A stretch of 16,536 bases of DNA from Desulfobacteraceae bacterium. Its GTDB lineage: Bacteria; Desulfobacterota; Desulfobacteria; Desulfobacterales; Desulfobacteraceae. The position numbers and the translations under genes were made by a program. Numbering within the stretch: the stretch's first letter is position 1; each line of letters begins with the position of its first letter. The notes beneath the pieces are model-generated. The model was given only the letters and a program-made list of their open reading frames with translations. It made no database searches and was not told where the DNA came from. This document shows positions 7,449-15,176 of the stretch, in pieces. The stretch is taken from positions 1 through 16,536 of the forward strand of contig PIVQ01000088.1 of the NCBI GenBank assembly GCA_003354055.1, read 5' to 3'.

Positions 7449-8336
7449 ATGACTCAAATGGGGACCATTGAATTTGAAACACGGCATCAGCTTTTAACAA
7501 CAAGCGAGGTTAAGGACCTCTCCCTCAAATTTGCATATGTTGCGCCTGACCTGGTTATGTTGCATTCCGAGGATATAACGGAAAAGAAAAATCTTCAGGC
7601 AGAAGCATTGCGGGCAGGGCACTTAGCGTCCCTGGGTGAACTTGCGGCAGGCGTTGCACATGAGATTAACAATCCTGTGACCAGCATCATCAGTATTGCT
7701 GAAATCCTTACTGATAAATTTCATAAACTGGGGGGGGATAAAAAGATTCCCGAACGTATTATACAGGACGGCGAAAGAATCGGGAATATTGTAAAGAATC
7801 TGCTTTCCTTTGCAAGGGATAAAAAGGAGGAGCACAGTCCTGCCCATATTCATGATATTCTTAATGCGGCACTTGAACTTGTGGAAAAGCAGATTCTTAA
7901 GGATGGCATACTTTTGTCAGTAAATATCCCGTCGGGTCTCCCAAAAATCAAAGCACGCAGCCAGGAACTCCAGCAGGTTTTTTTAAATATCATCAGTAAT
8001 GCACGGTATACGCTGAAGAAAAAATACCGGGCCCGCCATGAGGACAAGATTCTAAAAATCTCTGGAAAAGACATTGAAATCAAAGAGAAAAAATATCTGC
8101 GTTTAACATTTTATGATCACGGTCTGGGAATCCCCCCCAATTTTATAGACAAAGTAACTGATCCTTTTTTTTCCACCAAACCCCAGGGAGAGGGAACAGG
8201 ACTGGGGCTTTCCATCAGCCATGGAATAATAAAGAACCATGGGGGAAGGCTCTGGTTTGAAAGCCTTGAAGGTGAACATACAAAGGTCTATATTGACCTG
8301 CCGGTTGATGGCGGATTGGGAAAAGAAGACATATGA
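7449..8336 (+). CDS. C-terminal fragment of the broken kinase: end of PAS, HisKA and HATPase
   Basis: A 295-residue product counted from the first ATG in this frame, although homology-like sequence begins earlier, at about 7341, with the rest of the PAS domain. That ATG has no usable ribosome binding site. HisKA carries the phospho-accepting His at 7659-7661 in GVAHEINNP, the NtrB/AtoS-like form. The ATPase domain has the N-box NIISNARYTL, a G1 box DHGLGI (His in place of the usual Thr), DPFFSTK and GTGLGLS. All catalytic motifs are intact, so the damage is either recent or only apparent. The stop overlaps the start of the sigma-54 activator gene (ATGA, 8333-8336), showing that the two were translated together as a kinase/regulator pair. 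Confidence 0.85.
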   Translation: MTQMGTIEFETRHQLLTTSEVKDLSLKFAYVAPDLVMLHSEDITEKKNLQAEALRAGHLASLGELAAGVAHEINNPVTSIISIAEILTDKFHKLGGDKKIPERIIQDGERIGNIVKNLLSFARDKKEEHSPAHIHDILNAALELVEKQILKDGILLSVNIPSGLPKIKARSQELQQVFLNIISNARYTLKKKYRARHEDKILKISGKDIEIKEKKYLRLTFYDHGLGIPPNFIDKVTDPFFSTKPQGEGTGLGLSISHGIIKNHGGRLWFESLEGEHTKVYIDLPVDGGLGKEDI

Positions 8337-10060
8337 AATCAAAGATTCTTATCGTTGATGATGAAAAAAATATTCGGTATGCCTTTGAAATGATCCTTTC
8401 GGATCATGGGTATGATGTCATGACCGCCAAAGATTATGATTCAGCCCTTGAGAGTATCTCACAGGTTGAACCGGACCTGATCATTACCGACATTATCCTC
8501 GGGGGCTTTACCGGCATTGATATTCTCCGTGAAGTTAAAGACAGAAAATTGCTTTGCCCTGTTGTCATGATAACAGGTGAACCCAATATTGAGACGTCAA
8601 CAGAGGCGGTTCGCCTCGGCGCTTTTGATTACATTTCCAAACCCGTTCGAAAAGAGATGCTTTTGCATAAAACCCATCTTGGCCTCCAGCATAAAAAGCT
8701 TTTGGACAATAAAAAACAGTTGGAGATGGAGAATATAAAAGTTCGCCGCAATATAGAGGCCATATTTAAAAGTCTGAAAGACGCCGTCATCAGTGTGAAT
8801 AACAACTTACAGGTGATTGAGGCCAATGAGGCTGTTAAAAATATTTGCGGACTTTCCGTCAAGGATATAATTGGGGGAAATTTTGAAAAAATTCAGACAC
8901 AATGCAGCAAGTCATGTATCCATGTTCTAAAAAAGACTTTAAAAGAAAGAAAAACAATCTCAGAATTTAGATGCGAGTGCAGGCATCCAGACCATCCTTC
9001 GCAGGTAGTGCTTATAACCGGCTCTCCCCTCAGATATGACGGGATTAAGCCCCTTGGCGCTGTTCTTGTCATCAGGGATATTACAAGGCTTACACATCTT
9101 GAAGTACAATTAAAAAAGCGGTACCAGTATCACCGTATAATCGGGAAAAGCCGTGAAATGCAAAAAGTATATTCCCTTTTGGATAACCTTGCAGACACGG
9201 ATAGTACTGTTTTGATTACCGGTGAAACCGGGACCGGTAAAGAACTGATTGTCGATGCCATTCACGATAACAGTCTGCGCAGGGAAAAACCTTTAGTAAA
9301 GGTTAACTGCAGTGCTTTGGCTGAAAATATTCTTGAAAGTGAGCTCTTCGGTCATATCAAAGGAGCATTTACCGGTGCCGTAAAAAATAAAATGGGACGA
9401 TTTCAAATGGCGGACCACGGCACCATATTTTTAGATGAAATAGGTGACATCTCGCCGTTAATCCAGCTCAAGCTTTTAAGAGTTCTTCAGGAAAGAGAAT
9501 TTGAACGGGTGGGTGATTCGACTCCCATGAGAACTGATGTGCGGGTTATTGCAGCAACAAGCTGCAATTTAAAAGAAAAAATAATTTCCGGAGAATTCAG
9601 AAAAGACCTTTATTACCGAATCATGGTTGTTGATGTCTCGCTCCCTTCGCTTAGGCAAAGACGCGAAGATATCCCCCTTCTGGCAGATCATTTTTTGGGT
9701 TTGTTTAACAAGCAGTTCAAAAAACAGATTAGCGGACTGTCAAATGAAGTTATTGAGGCCTTCATGAATTATTCATGGCCCGGAAATATCAGGGAACTTG
9801 AACATGCCATGGAGCATGGTTTTGTCTTATGTAAGGAAAAGACAATGATGCTCGAACATCTGCCTGTGGAGATAAAAAAACATTTTTTAACCGAAACGCC
9901 TCTTCATTCTAAAAAAAATTCAGCGACCAAAGAAGAAGTTCTTCTTGCATTAACCAAGACTGACTGGAATAAATCTAAAGCCGCCCGGCTGCTCGGCATC
10001 GGCCGCAGAACAATCTATCGAAAAATTGAAGAGTATAATATTTTTAAACCCAGTGACTAA
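8333..10060 (+). CDS. Sigma-54-dependent response regulator (REC-PAS-AAA+-Fis HTH)
   Basis: A 575-residue NtrC-family activator. The receiver has Asp9-Asp10, phospho-accepting Asp53 and Lys103. A linker helix and PAS domain (about 138-255) follow; the PAS is rich in Cys and His (Cys172, Cys191, Cys195, Cys214, Cys216, His218, His221). The AAA+ domain (about 268-500) has Walker A GETGTGKE with Lys303, the sigma-54 contact loop GAFTGA at 344-349 and Walker B FLDE with Asp368-Glu369. A C-terminal Fis-type helix-turn-helix (about 533-570) binds DNA. When phosphorylated, such proteins remodel sigma-54 RNA polymerase at -24/-12 promoters. Its ATG overlaps the kinase stop by 4 bp. The intact sigma-54 loop and helix-turn-helix indicate a working activator even though its kinase gene is frameshifted. 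I found no convincing -24/-12 promoter in this window, so its targets are probably elsewhere. Confidence 0.94.
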   Translation: MKSKILIVDDEKNIRYAFEMILSDHGYDVMTAKDYDSALESISQVEPDLIITDIILGGFTGIDILREVKDRKLLCPVVMITGEPNIETSTEAVRLGAFDYISKPVRKEMLLHKTHLGLQHKKLLDNKKQLEMENIKVRRNIEAIFKSLKDAVISVNNNLQVIEANEAVKNICGLSVKDIIGGNFEKIQTQCSKSCIHVLKKTLKERKTISEFRCECRHPDHPSQVVLITGSPLRYDGIKPLGAVLVIRDITRLTHLEVQLKKRYQYHRIIGKSREMQKVYSLLDNLADTDSTVLITGETGTGKELIVDAIHDNSLRREKPLVKVNCSALAENILESELFGHIKGAFTGAVKNKMGRFQMADHGTIFLDEIGDISPLIQLKLLRVLQEREFERVGDSTPMRTDVRVIAATSCNLKEKIISGEFRKDLYYRIMVVDVSLPSLRQRREDIPLLADHFLGLFNKQFKKQISGLSNEVIEAFMNYSWPGNIRELEHAMEHGFVLCKEKTMMLEHLPVEIKKHFLTETPLHSKKNSATKEEVLLALTKTDWNKSKAARLLGIGRRTIYRKIEEYNIFKPSD

Positions 10061-10150
10061 ATGGTCAGGGCTGCAAAAACAACCCGGCAGTATTCCGCTC
10101 TCCCAAGCCAGACGGATATAGTTCCCTTGCCTGAGTGCGCAGACAGCCAT

Positions 10151-11803
10151 TCAGATCAACGAATACCGACCTGGGGAAATGATCCCGTCAGGGTCAAGGG
10201 AATCCTTGATTTTCCCTACAGTTTTCCAAAACACATCTTCTTCGGAAACCAGGTCTTCCATGGAATCCACCCCCCACCTATAAGGAATAAATCCGTTTTC
10301 CACGCATGCGGCCAATGCAATTTTATAGCATTTTAAAGCCTTTCGGGTCTCCGCAGGATCATCCCGGTTATATAGAATCGGCAGGGTACAGTCAAAAGCC
10401 CGGCTTGTCACGGCCGTAAAGGTAATACAGGTGTCAAATCCGTGGGCATTGAAAATCGGTGTGACAAGCCTGATAAAGTCGCCTGTATCCTCTTTGGTCA
10501 GCGGTACCACAGGGGAGAGCCAGATAATCCCGCAATTATCCTTTGCCGGATCGATACCGTTGCTGGGCATTTCCCGCCGGGAACGCCAATACGGTGTTGG
10601 CAGAGACACCTCGCAAGGACGTCCTTTCATCAGCCCCAAAGAGGGTTTGAGTATCTTGATCAGCTGTTTTAAATCCAACCCCATCATCCTTCCTAAAGGG
10701 ATGGTCAGCCATTGGTATCGTTCCAGCATATCCAGCAGCCCCTGGGAAACAAAATTAATTTTATCCGCTTTACCGAGAAACAACTTTTTAATCACCTGCC
10801 GTGCAGCCTTAACCTCCTGGCGGGTACCATAAAGGGCAACCACACCGTTCCATTCTGAGATATCGTATTTTACGGCCAGTTCCCGGCTCAGGTTCTCATC
10901 AAGAAAGAGGGGGGTTCCGTCATCTGCCACAGGTCCGCGGGTCACAAGGGTCAAAACCCGGTTTCTGTGCATCAGGTTAACCGATCCTTTGACAATCCTG
11001 TGCAAAAGAAGCCTGCGTATGGCGTCAACCAGAGGACCCATGCCGTCATCGCTTGAAAAATAACAGACCTCGTAATATTCAGGCTCGGGCATCAGCCAGA
11101 CACCGATACTGGTCACAATACCGAGGTTGGACTGGGTAAACAGGCCGTCCAGATATGGGCCGGTACCGTATTTAAACAATCTGTCGCTTCTGGCGCCTTT
11201 AAAATGGCCGAACCCCGTATTCAGGACACTCCCGTCCGCAAGTACGATTTCCATACCGCAGATGGAATCAAAATGATCTCCGTAAGGGGTGATGCCGTAC
11301 CCCCGCTCCAAGGCATTTCCAAGCACACTGCAGCCGGGGCCGGATCCTGTGGGGTCCATCATCAGGCGCTCCCCTGTTGTGGTCCTGTTCAGAGCCTGAA
11401 GATGGTCATACAATTGCCCCTGAGTCACACCGGGCTCGATAACGGCATAGGCCAGCCGGGTATCTACTTTCAAAATCCGGTTCATTCCCGACAGATCCAG
11501 AATGACATTGTGATCCCTGACAGGGTTGGCAGAACCATACCCCCAGTTGTTCCCCGTACTGACAGGGTATAAGGCAATCTGATACCTGGCAGCGATTTTT
11601 ACAATTTCCCGGATATCCTGTGTGCAGGACGGCTTTACAACGGCAGACAATTTTCTTTGTTCCAGGGGAATGGTGGCGCAAAGATAGGGAGACAGGTTAT
11701 CAGCCTCAGTCATCATGTTGGCTTTTCCGACAACGGTTTCAAACATCTCAAGTGCCCGGCCCAATAGTCCCGGGGGACGACCGGTCATCATTTTATCTAA
11801 CAT
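10151..11803 (-). CDS. VAO/PCMH-family FAD-linked oxidase (4-cresol dehydrogenase / vanillyl-alcohol oxidase type)
   Basis: A 550-residue flavoenzyme. The N-terminal FAD_binding_4 fold (about 50-245) has the nucleotide loop PVSTGNNWGYG (80-90), EPGVTQGQLYDHLQ (123-136), the family-typical TPYGDHF (172-178), GPYLDG (215-220) and FTQSN (222-226). These are the motifs I know from vanillyl-alcohol oxidase and the 4-cresol dehydrogenase flavoprotein. Near the C terminus, Tyr508-Arg509 and PGR (544-546) appear to match active-site residues of 4-cresol dehydrogenase, by memory alignment only. The family oxidises para-substituted phenols through a quinone methide. No signal peptide and no cytochrome c subunit gene are seen, so the electron acceptor is unclear. 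It overlaps the FeeM-like gene upstream by 7 bp and has a good AAGGAGG site, so the two proteins are made together. Substrate is inference: a para-hydroxyphenyl compound such as an N-acyl-tyrosine. Confidence 0.88.
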   Translation of the reverse strand: MLDKMMTGRPPGLLGRALEMFETVVGKANMMTEADNLSPYLCATIPLEQRKLSAVVKPSCTQDIREIVKIAARYQIALYPVSTGNNWGYGSANPVRDHNVILDLSGMNRILKVDTRLAYAVIEPGVTQGQLYDHLQALNRTTTGERLMMDPTGSGPGCSVLGNALERGYGITPYGDHFDSICGMEIVLADGSVLNTGFGHFKGARSDRLFKYGTGPYLDGLFTQSNLGIVTSIGVWLMPEPEYYEVCYFSSDDGMGPLVDAIRRLLLHRIVKGSVNLMHRNRVLTLVTRGPVADDGTPLFLDENLSRELAVKYDISEWNGVVALYGTRQEVKAARQVIKKLFLGKADKINFVSQGLLDMLERYQWLTIPLGRMMGLDLKQLIKILKPSLGLMKGRPCEVSLPTPYWRSRREMPSNGIDPAKDNCGIIWLSPVVPLTKEDTGDFIRLVTPIFNAHGFDTCITFTAVTSRAFDCTLPILYNRDDPAETRKALKCYKIALAACVENGFIPYRWGVDSMEDLVSEEDVFWKTVGKIKDSLDPDGIISPGRYSLI

Positions 11804-12723
11804 ATTTCCTCCTTTGCCTTGGCTGGCGATGCTTCCGGGGGATAAATCCGGTTAATGCGATCCATCTGGACGGATGTGAGTCCGGAGAGAATATCCGTAC
11901 ACCGACCGAAAAAAAATAAGAATGACTCCCGGTCCATGTAGGGACGCCCCCAGTTGTCTTCCAGGGGATTTCCCATAACCATGTGTGATTTTTCTCTGTC
12001 ATTGAACTGTTCGAAACAATACCGGTAAAAATTTCTTTCTTCAGGAGCCTTGTGATAGAGGCGATAAAAAATTTCGGGCAGCTGTTTCACCTTCATGGTA
12101 CTGCAGATCGCAGGAGCGCCATTGGCAAAACCATAGCTATTTACCGCCTTTCGGCTGAACCGTGTGAATCCGAACAGGGCCTCATACAATGAGGCATGGA
12201 CCGGATTGACACAGACAACCATCCTGTCGATCCCGGAATTTTTGATCGTGGAAAGAAGCAGATATTTTAAAAGGCAGAACAGGATCTGTCCGGAGTTCCC
12301 CCGAAATTCAGGATCAATGGCCAGGGAAGACAGCTCTGCCAGATCCTCTCCTTTTCTTCGGAAAGAGCTTAAATCGACTATCTCATCCGCAGGCAGGCCC
12401 CAAAACCCATCCCTGATCACAGAGATGGTGGCAACCATTTTTTTCCCTTGTTTAGCGATCAGTACCCGCGTGGACGGCTCCATGTGATAAACGGTTGTCC
12501 GGATACCCGAAGGGTGGGGTATGGCAATCCCTTTTTCCACATAGGCATCATGGAGAAGACGATAGGCCTCATGCAAATCCTCTCGGGATTGCGCCGCCAA
12601 AAACCGAACCCCTTCAGGAAGTTCAGGTACCTTGACCTTGCTTCGCAATATGCTGTATCGCAGATTATCCGGAATAATTGACGGAGACATTAAAAACGTT
12701 TTAACCATTTTGTCTACTTTCAC
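11797..12723 (-). CDS. FeeM-like N-acyl amino acid synthase (GNAT-like acyltransferase)
   Basis: A 308-residue protein read from a GTG at 12723, chosen because AAAGGGGG (12731-12738) lies 7 nt upstream. An upstream in-frame TTG at 12780 has no such site, and ATG codons at residues 6 and 12 are alternatives. The core (about 40-200) resembles N-acyl amino acid synthases and autoinducer-synthase-like GNAT enzymes: EAYRLLHDAYVEKG (52-65) fits the N-terminal substrate segment, and AELSSLAIDPEFRG (129-142) fits the GNAT central strand and pyrophosphate-binding start. The C-terminal part (about 200-308) is less clear. FeeM enzymes join a fatty acyl chain from acyl-ACP to the amino group of an amino acid, notably tyrosine. 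No dedicated acyl carrier protein gene is seen nearby, so the general fatty-acid ACP would serve. It is the first gene of an operon with the VAO/PCMH-type oxidase. The acyl chain and amino acid used are not predictable here. Confidence 0.8.
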   Translation of the reverse strand: MKVDKMVKTFLMSPSIIPDNLRYSILRSKVKVPELPEGVRFLAAQSREDLHEAYRLLHDAYVEKGIAIPHPSGIRTTVYHMEPSTRVLIAKQGKKMVATISVIRDGFWGLPADEIVDLSSFRRKGEDLAELSSLAIDPEFRGNSGQILFCLLKYLLLSTIKNSGIDRMVVCVNPVHASLYEALFGFTRFSRKAVNSYGFANGAPAICSTMKVKQLPEIFYRLYHKAPEERNFYRYCFEQFNDREKSHMVMGNPLEDNWGRPYMDRESFLFFFGRCTDILSGLTSVQMDRINRIYPPEASPAKAKEEIC

Positions 12724-12901
12724 AAGATTACCCCCTTTGCCTTTGAAGATTAACAGAAAATCAATTGGGGAATAGCGCAATTGGGTTGGATTGATTTTTG
12801 ACAGCCTCCTAATGAGATCGGGGAGAGCCGATTAGAACAGATTACTCATCAAACACCGATATAGACCCCAGGGCCTTAAGATATGGCCCTTGATAAGTCA
12901 G
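12724..12901 (-). other. Putative leader of the FeeM-like operon with two short stem-loops
   Basis: The stretch between the candidate promoter and the GTG start holds two small palindromes: AGGGCC/GGCCCT with a 9-nt loop (12870-12890) and ATCGG/CCGAT with a 6-nt loop (12817-12832). Neither is followed by a U-run, so neither looks like an intrinsic terminator. I do not recognise a riboswitch. Confidence 0.3.
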
Positions 12902-12930
12902 GAGTAAGATAAGCAAGTCCTTGTTGTCAA
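12902..12930 (-). promoter_or_regulatory. Candidate sigma-70 promoter for the FeeM-like operon
   Basis: On the minus strand a perfect TTGACA (+ strand 12925-12930) is followed after 17 bp by TTACTC (12902-12907), a poor -10. The -35 match and its position between the DadA-like gene and the FeeM-like gene suggest that the two-gene operon has its own promoter. Confidence 0.4.
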
Positions 12931-12988
12931 GCAAAGAAAAATAATGCCACGCGGAAATTGCAGCCGGACAAAACGGAGGATTTTATTT

Positions 12989-14236
12989 TTAAAACCGGTC
13001 CATCCCAAACGGTTTGATATCGATCTGCGGCTCCCGGTCATAAATCAGATCGCATACAATTTCCCCTGTTCCCGTTGCCAGGGTCAGTCCCAGCATCCCG
13101 TGACCTGTGGCAATCACCAGATTCTCATGACCGGGAGCCCGGTCAATGATGGGCAGATCATCATAGGTCATGGGGCGAAGACCTGTCCATTCTTCTACAA
13201 CCGGATGGCCCATGGGTTCCTTTAAATACTCTTTCGCCCCTGAAATCAACCGTGACAGACGTTTTGGATTCAAATCATCGTTGTACCCTGAAAATTCCAT
13301 GGTTCCACCCATACGGTAACCGCTCTTCCAGGGAGTGACCACCATTTTCCGCTCTGAGAGCGCGCAGGGGTGGGTCGGGCAGACTCCCGGCCTTTCCATG
13401 GTAATACTGTATCCTTTTCCCGGCTGGACTGGCAGGTTCAGGTTTAATTGTTTAATCGTCTGGGGCGCCCAGGCCCCTGTGGCCAGAACAAAAGCATCTG
13501 CCTTAAAGTTTCCCTTTTCGGTATTTACACCCGTAATAGTATTGCCGTTAATATTAAAATCAATCACCCGGCAGTGTTCTTCCATGATGACGCCTTTGCG
13601 GCTCAGATCGTTGCGCCAGGTGGTCATCAGCAGATCCGGTCGCAGGTGCCAGTCGGCAGGATTGAGCCATGCACCGGCCATTCCGTCGGCAAGGGCAGGT
13701 TCAAGTTCCTGCAATTGGTCGCGGTCAATTCGTTTAGCCCCCATATTGTAGGTCTTAAGGAACCTGTTTGTTTCCATGTAGTTTTCAAAATTTTCCTTAG
13801 TTTTATAAACGATGAGCAGCCCCTTCTTCTCAAAATCACAGGCCTCAGGTAATTGGGTAAACAATGCGTCGAACAATCGGATGGAATACTTCAGAATTTC
13901 ATATTTAGACCTGGCCCCCGCCCTATAATGGTTCCGGTTACACTTTAAGGCAAATTTCAGAAGCCAGGTCAAACGTCCTACATCCATAGTAGGTTTTATA
14001 TAAAGGGCAGATTGCCTTTTGAGAGCTTTTACCAACTCATTACTGACCGTCCCCGGAGAACACAGGGGGATCACATCGCTGAAACAGAGTAGCCCGCAAT
14101 TACCATGGGAAGCGCCCTGGCCGATTTTATCCCTCTCAATGATTCTTACACGGGCACCCTTCTTAATAAGATAGTTGGCACATGCAAGACCGATAACACC
14201 GCCGCCGATAATAATAACTTCCTTATTTGCTCTCAT
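12989..14236 (-). CDS. DadA-like FAD-dependent D-amino acid dehydrogenase
   Basis: A 415-residue flavoprotein of the DAO superfamily. The N-terminal Rossmann motif GGGVIG (11-16) with Glu34 at the end of the second strand binds the ADP part of FAD, and GASHGNCG (41-48) follows as in DadA. The C-terminal block GLRPMTYDDLPIIDRAP and the Gly-rich GHGMLGLTLATGTGE complete the FAD site. The family oxidatively deaminates D-amino acids and passes electrons to the membrane quinone pool; close relatives act on D-proline, D-hydroxyproline or sarcosine. AAAGG lies about 8 nt before the ATG. It is divergent from a GntR repressor gene across 211 bp and adjacent to amino-acid dehydrogenase and uptake genes, so a role in amino acid catabolism is likely. 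The exact substrate is not readable from sequence. Confidence 0.88.
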   Translation of the reverse strand: MRANKEVIIIGGGVIGLACANYLIKKGARVRIIERDKIGQGASHGNCGLLCFSDVIPLCSPGTVSNELVKALKRQSALYIKPTMDVGRLTWLLKFALKCNRNHYRAGARSKYEILKYSIRLFDALFTQLPEACDFEKKGLLIVYKTKENFENYMETNRFLKTYNMGAKRIDRDQLQELEPALADGMAGAWLNPADWHLRPDLLMTTWRNDLSRKGVIMEEHCRVIDFNINGNTITGVNTEKGNFKADAFVLATGAWAPQTIKQLNLNLPVQPGKGYSITMERPGVCPTHPCALSERKMVVTPWKSGYRMGGTMEFSGYNDDLNPKRLSRLISGAKEYLKEPMGHPVVEEWTGLRPMTYDDLPIIDRAPGHENLVIATGHGMLGLTLATGTGEIVCDLIYDREPQIDIKPFGMDRF

Positions 14237-14283
14237 GTTGCTTTCCTTTTATCCAGGCCGATTTCTATCTTAGGAATCGTTAC

Positions 14284-14311
14284 AAAATAACTTGATCTAA
14301 ATTGTGTCCAA
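14284..14311 (-). promoter_or_regulatory. Weak candidate promoter for the DadA-like gene
   Basis: On the minus strand TTGGAC (+ strand 14306-14311) is separated by 16 bp from TATTTT (14284-14289). The left arm of the long inverted repeat (14286-14298) overlaps this -10, as a repressor site would. Confidence 0.25.
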
Positions 14312-14358
14312 AACCCCTTAAAAGACTGGGTATTTTAAAAACAAAAGATCAAGTAATT
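14286..14358. repeat. Long-spaced inverted repeat between the divergent DadA-like and GntR genes
   Basis: AATAACTTGATCT (14286-14298) and AGATCAAGTAATT (14346-14358) are reverse complements with one mismatch in 13. The arms are 47 bp apart and their centres 60 bp apart, close to a whole number of helical turns. The long loop and lack of a U-run make a terminator unlikely; paired sites for a looping regulator are possible. Confidence 0.55.
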
Positions 14359-14389
14359 TTGGAGCCGATCCTTAAATGTTTAAAATTGA

Positions 14390-14418
14390 TTGACAATGGG
14401 CAACGCTTAACTTATGTG
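14390..14418 (+). promoter_or_regulatory. Promoter of the GntR gene
   Basis: Perfect TTGACA (14390-14395), a 17-bp spacer and TATGTG (14413-14418). The -10 is poor by consensus but overlaps the operator at 14414-14423, the expected arrangement for an autorepressed gene. Confidence 0.5.
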
Positions 14419-14423
14419 TACAT
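14414..14423. promoter_or_regulatory. Probable GntR/FCD operator, copy 1
   Basis: ATGTGTACAT, an ATGT-GT-ACAT palindrome of the kind bound by FCD-type GntR regulators (related to TTGTATACAA-like sites). It lies 24 bp before the GntR start and overlaps its -10 region. Its exact reverse complement occurs at 15145-15154, and both copies are preceded by ACTT. Confidence 0.6.
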
Positions 14424-14447
14424 TAATGTTTTCTAAAAGGAGGGTCA

Positions 14448-15107
14448 ATGGCAAAAACGAATTTAGATGAATTTGCATATAAAGCGATTATCAATCTGAT
14501 TCTTAAAAATCATTTTAAGCCGGGTGATTTCCTCCTTGAGACTGAGCTTGCCGAATCCTTAGGACTGAGTAGAACCCCCGTCAGACATGCCTTGGGCCAG
14601 CTCAAAGCAGAAGGTTTTCTGGATAAAAAAAAGAAAAAAGGCTGCTTCATCCCCTCCCCGACACCTGAAGATGCCAGACATGTATTCTATGCAAGGGAGC
14701 ATATTGAGGGCGTCACGGCAGCCTCTGCCGCACGGTATGCAACGGAGAAAGACGTTCAGGACCTATACCGCCTCATTGAAAAGGAAACTGCTGTTGAGGA
14801 CCCCGGCACCCATGAGGCCAAGGTTAATTATGTGAACATCAATGAGAACTTTCACCTGAGTATCGCCAGGATCAGTCAGAACAAATATCTTGAGCAGTAT
14901 TGCCGGCATGCGTTCTGGAGATCAAACGCCTACATTTTCTTTTTTGATAAATATTACAGCGGGTTGACAAATGACGGCCAGGTGACTGGCCCGCGGCAGC
15001 ACATGGAAATTGCAAGGGCCATTGAAAACCGGAATGAAGAAAAGGCCGGCAACCTGATGAAACTGCATGTGAGAACCACATTTGAACAATTGTTTATAAA
15101 GATATAG
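14448..15107 (+). CDS. GntR-family transcriptional regulator with FCD ligand domain
   Basis: A 219-residue regulator. The N-terminal winged helix-turn-helix (about 5-68) contains ETELAESLGLSRTPVRHAL, the GntR signature. The all-helical FCD domain (about 78-215) has His136 in NENFH, His185 in GPRQH and His207 in KLH, the expected metal or ligand-binding histidines; the usual Asp before the first His is Asn132 here. AAGGAGG lies 4 nt before the ATG. FCD repressors bind small carboxylates or amino-acid-derived ligands and release DNA. The palindrome over its own -10, repeated before the next gene, suggests autoregulation and control of the saccharopine-dehydrogenase-like gene, and perhaps of the divergent DadA-like gene. 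The inducer is unknown, presumably the amino acid that this locus handles. Confidence 0.92.
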   Translation: MAKTNLDEFAYKAIINLILKNHFKPGDFLLETELAESLGLSRTPVRHALGQLKAEGFLDKKKKKGCFIPSPTPEDARHVFYAREHIEGVTAASAARYATEKDVQDLYRLIEKETAVEDPGTHEAKVNYVNINENFHLSIARISQNKYLEQYCRHAFWRSNAYIFFFDKYYSGLTNDGQVTGPRQHMEIARAIENRNEEKAGNLMKLHVRTTFEQLFIKI

Positions 15108-15144
15108 ATAAATGCAGTCCCAAACGGGGATTTGCAACCGACTT

Positions 15145-15154
15145 ATGTACACAT
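15145..15154. promoter_or_regulatory. Probable GntR/FCD operator, copy 2
   Basis: ATGTACACAT, the exact reverse complement of the site at 14414-14423, located 22 bp before the start of the saccharopine-dehydrogenase-like gene. TATGTA (15144-15149) overlaps it and could be a -10, but no -35 is evident. Confidence 0.55.
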
Positions 15155-15176
15155 TGAAAAATACTGCGAGGAAAAC

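Larger units (their letters stand above)
6728..8336 (+). pseudogene. REC-PAS-HisKA-HATPase sensor kinase broken by a +1 frameshift
   Basis: Two reading frames together encode one conventional kinase of about 535 residues: receiver, coiled coil, PAS, HisKA and HATPase. The first frame stops at TGA 7343-7345 in the middle of the PAS domain. The second frame continues the PAS fold (NESEKLSKGKIKDFFGIK) but has a TAG at 7329-7331. The frame change must therefore lie within 7332-7345, and skipping one base near 7337 gives a continuous IDYNNESEKL. No homopolymer lies in that interval, so a simple homopolymer sequencing error is less likely, though a single-base error cannot be excluded. The two parts are listed separately below. 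If the lesion is real, the sigma-54 activator downstream has lost its cognate kinase unless the fragments still work. Confidence 0.8.

Noticed and set aside
10061..10150. Bidirectional terminator between the convergent activator and flavoenzyme genes
   Set aside because: No GC-rich stem followed by a T-run is visible in these 90 bp on either strand.
12724..12780. TTG start for the FeeM-like protein
   Set aside because: No ribosome binding site at the TTG; the GTG at 12723 has AAAGGGGG at 7 nt.
15132..15176. TTG start for the saccharopine-dehydrogenase-like protein
   Set aside because: The extra 15 residues precede the normal MKILVLGG start of the fold and would cover the operator; the ATG at 15177 has a GAGG site.
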